Origin: Bacteroidota bacterium
GTDB taxonomy: Bacteria; Bacteroidota; Ignavibacteria; Ignavibacteriales; Ignavibacteriaceae
NCBI GenBank assembly: GCA_030706105.1
Contig: JAUZPC010000050.1
Location: forward strand, 1 to 11,528
Direction: 5' to 3'
DNA length: 11,528 nucleotides
Shown: positions 7,403-11,528 of the stretch, one piece after another
Layout: each line of letters starts with the position of its first letter
How positions within the stretch are numbered: position 1 is the first letter of the stretch
Made by a program: the position numbers and the translations under genes
Notes under the pieces: model-generated
Database searches by the model: none
The model's input: only the letters and a program-made list of their open reading frames with translations
What the model was told of the DNA's origin: nothing

Positions 7403-10400
7403 TTACTCAAGTAAATTTTTAATTTTTTCCAGCAAGTCCGATGTCTTGAATGGTTTAACAAGAAAGTCATTACAACCTGCTTCATAAGCCTTCCGACGAT
7501 CCTCAGGAAAAGCATGCCCGGTAACAGCTATTATTGGGACATTAGGATTTTCTTTTCCGGATCTTATAAATTTCGTTAACTCCAATCCGTTCATACCTTG
7601 TTTAAGTGAAATATCCATTAATATTAAATTCAGTGATTGAGAATCCAAAATTTCAAGAGCCTCTTTTGCATTAGCAGCAATAATTGTATCATAACTATTC
7701 TTGAGATTGGATTTTAGAAGCAATTGATTAGTCTCGTCATCCTCAACAATCATAATTTTTTGTTTTTTATCTGTTTGTATTTTTGAGACAGCAGCCGTCT
7801 TAACATTCAAGTCTTTTTCAGCTTTAGATAAAGGCTCCTTTTGAGTAATTTCACTATTAAAACATATGGAAAATAGTGTACCTACCCCTTTTTTACTATT
7901 TACATTTATAGTAGCATTATTCAGCGCAAGGAGTTTTTTAACAATCGGAAGCCCAAGTCCGAGTCCTTCATAAGGTCTGTTATATCCGGTCACTTCCTGA
8001 GTATAAGGTTCAAAAATATGAGGCAGATATTCTTCAGAAATACCAATACCGGTATCACGTATATCAACACACAATTTATTTTGTTCATTTCTATACATAG
8101 AAACAACCACAGAGCCGGATTCAGTATATTTAACAGCATTATCAACTATATTTTCCAATGCCATTTCAACAGAGGAGTCATCTGCAAAAATCTTGTCGTC
8201 TTCAACATCAGAGTAGAAAAAAAGCCTAAACGATTTTTCATCAGCTTTGGATTTATATAAATGCATGATAAAATGGATAAGTGATGAAACGGAAATCTCT
8301 TCAGGTCTTATTGAAAAATCGCCGGCTTGAAGCCGTGAAAAAATGATAATCATATCGACCGTATTCATTAAACGCTTTGCGGATTTTTCTATTGAAGTGA
8401 AATACTGTTCATCATCTTTAGTAACATATTGCATAAATGAATCATGGACAATATTTGTCATTCCAAGAATTCCGGTAATCGGTGTCCTAATTTCATGAGA
8501 AATGCTGGCAATAAAACCATCTTTCATTTTATTGTTCCGCTCTGCTAATTCTTTGGCTTTAATCAGTTCAATATCTTTTTCCTTTTGTTCGGTTATATCT
8601 TCGCAAACAGCAAGAAGTAAAAGATTGCCGTCAGCACCTAAAACCGCCCTCGCGGTTTCCCTAACCCAAATGACACTCCTATCCTTCCGAACCTTGCGAA
8701 ATTCCTTTTTCCTTATTTCCATCGGATGCCGGAAAGTTTCTGTTAAATGCTCCCAAACTGCTTCTTTATCATCTTTGTAAAATATATTAATAATAGGCTG
8801 CCCCAATAATTCTTCTATTTCATAGCCTAATTCATAAGCTCCGAATTTATTAACTGCTTGAACAATTCCCAGCTGATCAATAATGAAATACATTGACGGG
8901 TTGTCATCAAACAGTGCCCGGAAACGAGCTTCACTTAAAGCCAAAGCCTCTTCCGCTTTTGTTCTTTCTGTTATATCCATAAAAGAAGCTATACTTTTTT
9001 TTGTCCCCGGTATCATTGCCACAGTGCATATCATATTTCTTATTTCCCCGTTTCTTCTTATAAATTTAAACTCATATCGTCTTGGAGCAAGCCCATCTCT
9101 AAGCCTTCTGTCATAGTGATATTTTTTCATCCTCTCGACATCTTCAGGAGCAATAAACTCAGTCCAGCTTTTTTTAGTCTCGCTTTCCTCTTTAGAAAGG
9201 CCACTGAGATTTTCCCATTCTTCATTTGCCAGAGAGATTGTTGTATCTTCTTCACTAATGATAGATGCAGCCCCGGTATTCTCAAAAATAGAACGATACT
9301 TTGCTTCACTTTCACTCAGGGACTCTTTCGCCATTTTGGATTCCGTAATATCCCTTATACACTCTATCGCCCCAACCAGATTTCCTTCAGCATCCCTTAA
9401 TGGCGATGCTTTAGCCCATATATATGCACCTTTCCCATTATAAAGAGCGGGAGCTAATGCTTCCATAACAAGAATGTCTCCTTCTTTTTTTAATACCGGA
9501 TAGTGTCCGGCAATATAATGCTCAGGGTCCCAAAAAAGATCCATTAACTGAGGCCTGGCACTTCCATAAAAAGGAATTGTATAGGCGTAATCCCCCTTGC
9601 CAACAATATCCTGAGCTTGGATACCTGTCATTTCTTCGATCGCCCGATTCCAAATAATTACTCGCTTATCTTTATCAATAGCCAGAGTAGCATCAGGAAG
9701 AAAATCAATAAGAGCTGATAAAAGCTTTTCATTTTTACGCAAAGCATCTTCTGCATGTTTGCGTTCGGTTATATCAACACAAATACCTAATATTCCAAGG
9801 ACATTATTGCTGCTGTCCTTTATCGGAATTTTACTTGTAAGGATATCGCCCTCATTACCATCACTGGCGTAGTATTTCTCCTCAATATTTAAAACAGGCT
9901 CACCTGAATTCATTATTTGAGAATCCCACTCTATGTAACGGGCGGCATATGACTTGTCCCTATTTAAGTCATAATCTGTTTTGCCGACAATCAGTTTTGG
10001 GTCACTTACCCCAACGATTTCTGCAAATTTTTTATTACACCCCTGATAAACAAGATTTTTATCTTTCCAAAAGATCTGGTTCGGCATATGATTGATTAAT
10101 AATTCCAGAAAATTATTCTGTTCAACTAATTTATCTTTTGCCCACTTGTTTGCTGTTATGTCCGTAAGCATTGCAAACGATTCAATAAAAGTACCGTCCG
10201 GATCAATAACGGCCTTTGCCGATACCAAAGCCCAGAGCCTGCTGCCATCTTTTTTTATAAAACACCGCTCATAAACAGAACTTTCGCCTCGTTTACGACT
10301 CTTCATTTGGGCTTCGTGATCATCTAATTGATCATCTGCCATAAAGGACACAGCTAATTCCCCTACCATTTCTTCCGCTGTGTACCCGAGCATTGATGCC

Positions 10401-10630
10401 ATCTGCTGATTGACGAATGTAATTCGGGCGTTGCTGTCCAACGATAGAATACCCTCAATAGCTGTCTCAACAATCCTTCGGTACTTTTCTTCGTTCTCCT
10501 GAAGCGCCTTTAATGCCTTTTTAAGTTCTTCACTTTCTTTAGAGTACAATTCCTTAGCCGCTGCATACTCGAGTTCCAGGGCTTCATAATCTTGTTTTAG
10601 GTCATTTTGATTTATTTTGATATTTTTCAT
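7403..10630 (-). CDS. Hybrid sensor histidine kinase with five PAS domains and C-terminal receiver
   Basis: A 1,075-residue two-component kinase. Residues about 11-48 are a coiled coil. Five PAS domains follow at about 49-160, 173-290, 301-431, 441-556 and 566-683, each ending in a DIT-type PAC signature (DITAN, DITERK, DITESK, DITERT, DITEQK). HisKA is at about 702-770 with phospho-acceptor His712 in SHEIRTP. HATPase_c is at about 815-925: N box Asn827/Asn831, DTGIGI (859-864), FEPY (873-876) and GLGLGLP (889-895). After a charged linker, the receiver domain (about 958-1074) has Glu963/Asp964/Asp965, phospho-acceptor Asp1006 in LMDIS, Thr1037 and Lys1059 in KPF. All key residues are present, so it should be active. 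I see no membrane segment or signal peptide, so it should sense a cytoplasmic signal. It has no DNA-binding output, so phosphate must pass to a partner outside the window. The start lacks a clear Shine-Dalgarno. The ligand is unknown. Confidence 0.93.
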   Translation of the reverse strand: MKNIKINQNDLKQDYEALELEYAAAKELYSKESEELKKALKALQENEEKYRRIVETAIEGILSLDSNARITFVNQQMASMLGYTAEEMVGELAVSFMADDQLDDHEAQMKSRKRGESSVYERCFIKKDGSRLWALVSAKAVIDPDGTFIESFAMLTDITANKWAKDKLVEQNNFLELLINHMPNQIFWKDKNLVYQGCNKKFAEIVGVSDPKLIVGKTDYDLNRDKSYAARYIEWDSQIMNSGEPVLNIEEKYYASDGNEGDILTSKIPIKDSSNNVLGILGICVDITERKHAEDALRKNEKLLSALIDFLPDATLAIDKDKRVIIWNRAIEEMTGIQAQDIVGKGDYAYTIPFYGSARPQLMDLFWDPEHYIAGHYPVLKKEGDILVMEALAPALYNGKGAYIWAKASPLRDAEGNLVGAIECIRDITESKMAKESLSESEAKYRSIFENTGAASIISEEDTTISLANEEWENLSGLSKEESETKKSWTEFIAPEDVERMKKYHYDRRLRDGLAPRRYEFKFIRRNGEIRNMICTVAMIPGTKKSIASFMDITERTKAEEALALSEARFRALFDDNPSMYFIIDQLGIVQAVNKFGAYELGYEIEELLGQPIINIFYKDDKEAVWEHLTETFRHPMEIRKKEFRKVRKDRSVIWVRETARAVLGADGNLLLLAVCEDITEQKEKDIELIKAKELAERNNKMKDGFIASISHEIRTPITGILGMTNIVHDSFMQYVTKDDEQYFTSIEKSAKRLMNTVDMIIIFSRLQAGDFSIRPEEISVSSLIHFIMHLYKSKADEKSFRLFFYSDVEDDKIFADDSSVEMALENIVDNAVKYTESGSVVVSMYRNEQNKLCVDIRDTGIGISEEYLPHIFEPYTQEVTGYNRPYEGLGLGLPIVKKLLALNNATINVNSKKGVGTLFSICFNSEITQKEPLSKAEKDLNVKTAAVSKIQTDKKQKIMIVEDDETNQLLLKSNLKNSYDTIIAANAKEALEILDSQSLNLILMDISLKQGMNGLELTKFIRSGKENPNVPIIAVTGHAFPEDRRKAYEAGCNDFLVKPFKTSDLLEKIKNLLE

Positions 10631-10944
10631 AGCATATTTTCACAGTCGGTAATTCAAAAGATTTTATAAACTGATTTTTTTCAATATGTTTTTAGTGCAT
10701 TATCAGTAATAATATAACAAATTAAACTATTATACAATGCCCTCTTTATCATATAAGAATTGGAATAGAGTATAATAACATTCAAAGAAAAATTGATTTA
10801 ATAAATACCTGCTAATAAAAACCAAAATTGTTGTTGACGTATAATTTAAGAGTTACTTTGATAATGATATGGTAGAAATATTGGGGTACAAATAAAAAAA
10901 GCTGCCCGGATGCGGACAGCTTTTTTATTAATTTTTGGAAAGAA
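10631..10944. other. Intergenic region between the TonB and histidine kinase genes
   Basis: This 314-bp AT-rich spacer separates two minus-strand genes. The part next to the TonB gene holds a clear terminator, so the kinase probably has its own promoter in 10631-10890. Several TATAAT-like words occur there on the minus strand, but I cannot choose one with confidence. No small gene is supported. Confidence 0.7.
10895..10926 (-). terminator. Rho-independent terminator of the TonB gene
   Basis: AAAAAAGCTG (10895-10904) pairs with CAGCTTTTTT (10917-10926). After one C-A mismatch the stem continues with CCG/CGG closing a GATG loop. Read on the minus strand it gives a GC-rich stem followed by a U run, 18 bp after the TonB stop codon. 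The flanking A and T runs mean it could also work on the plus strand, though no plus-strand gene feeds it. Confidence 0.88.
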
Positions 10945-11528
10945 TTATTGCAATTTAAAGAAAATAGGAATAGATACCTGCACGTTAACAGGGGCACCAT
11001 TTTGTTTACCAGGTGTCCATCTAGGCATCTTTTTAATAACTTTAACAGCTTCTTCATCGCATCCGGCACCAATGCCTTTAACGACAGCTACGTTACTAAT
11101 ACTTCCATTTCTATCAACTACAAATTGAACAAATACTTTACCTTCAACACCGGCTCTTTTTGCTATTTCAGGATATTCTATATTTGATTTAACAAAAGCA
11201 AGCATTTCTTCTTGACCGCCGGGATAGCTGGGCATTTCCTCAACGTAGGTAAATACTTTTTTCTCAACTTTTTCTTCTTCAACTACAACTTTTTCAGCCG
11301 TATTTTCTTTGGTATCAACTTTGTAAATGGATTCGTCAACACCCTGAGGGTTACCTTCCTGAGTTTTCTTACCCGGATCAACGTCTTTCAACTGTTCAAC
11401 GGTAGGTACAAACTCATCAGCAACCATATTATCAGGTTTTACAACCGGAATAGTAAATTTAACGGTTGTTTTGATTGGAGGAGCTTCAACCTGAGGAGGT
11501 GGTGCGTCATCCTTCTTTTTGTTCATAT
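10945..11528 (-). CDS. tonB: TonB-family energy transducer, partial; N-terminus beyond right edge
   Basis: Couples the inner-membrane proton gradient to outer-membrane TonB-dependent transporters. From the first Met in the window (11526-11524), 193 residues are visible. Residues 8-17 are Pro-rich, followed by an acidic periplasmic spacer with PTVEQLKDVDPGKKTQEG (41-58) and a Glu/Lys/Val run (78-91). The TonB C-terminal domain is at about 101-192: YPGGQEEML, YPEIAKRAGVEGKVFVQFVV, CDEEAVKVI and MPRWTPGKQNGAPV, the usual Bacteroidota form. The membrane anchor expected at the N-terminus is missing, and the first visible Met opens directly into the spacer, so I take it as internal to a longer protein cut by the window edge. 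It ends with its own terminator, so it is the last gene of its transcript. Confidence 0.9.
   Translation of the reverse strand, partial: MNKKKDDAPPPQVEAPPIKTTVKFTIPVVKPDNMVADEFVPTVEQLKDVDPGKKTQEGNPQGVDESIYKVDTKENTAEKVVVEEEKVEKKVFTYVEEMPSYPGGQEEMLAFVKSNIEYPEIAKRAGVEGKVFVQFVVDRNGSISNVAVVKGIGAGCDEEAVKVIKKMPRWTPGKQNGAPVNVQVSIPIFFKLQ

Noticed and set aside
10812..11072. Minus-strand open frame of 86 codons overlapping the TonB gene
   Set aside because: It overlaps the end of the TonB gene in another frame and runs through the terminator at 10895-10926, so it is a shadow frame.

Overview
The window looks like chromosomal DNA of an Ignavibacteria-type member of the Bacteroidota/Chlorobiota group. 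Evidence: a C-terminal surface-sorting domain with the QNYPNPFNPSTTI motif, the linked cohesin/FnIII modules typical of that lineage, a Bacteroidota-style TonB protein, AT-rich spacers and mostly weak or absent Shine-Dalgarno sites. I see no tRNA, rRNA, transposon or CRISPR array.

Layout, left to right. (1) 1-2595, minus strand: the first 865 codons of a long-form, B12-dependent class II ribonucleotide reductase (nrdJ); its C-terminus lies beyond the left edge. (2) 2596-3207: a divergent, AT-rich regulatory spacer. It holds a perfect 10-bp inverted repeat close to nrdJ, an ATATTC-type repeat cluster and a textbook sigma-54 (-24/-12) promoter facing right. (3) 3208-7343, plus strand: a two-gene operon. 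The first gene encodes a secreted 996-residue protein with an N,N-dimethylformamidase beta-subunit-like domain, Ig/FnIII-like linkers and a C-terminal dockerin-like pair of calcium loops. The second encodes a 374-residue protein with a cohesin-like domain, an FnIII-like domain and a type A T9SS sorting domain. (4) 7344-7402: a strong hairpin between convergent genes. (5) 7403-10630, minus strand: a soluble hybrid sensor histidine kinase with five PAS domains and a C-terminal receiver. (6) 10631-10944: a spacer with a clear terminator for the last gene. (7) 10945 to the right edge, minus strand: a TonB-type energy transducer whose N-terminal membrane anchor is outside the window.

The most interesting part is the operon at 3208-7343. 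The enzyme-like protein has no sorting signal of its own but ends in a dockerin-like module. Its downstream partner has a cohesin-like module plus a surface-sorting signal. I infer a small two-protein, non-cellulosomal cohesin/dockerin system that displays an iron-dependent amidohydrolase-like enzyme on the cell surface, under sigma-54 control. The kinase and TonB genes are neighbours only; nothing in the sequence ties them mechanistically to the operon.
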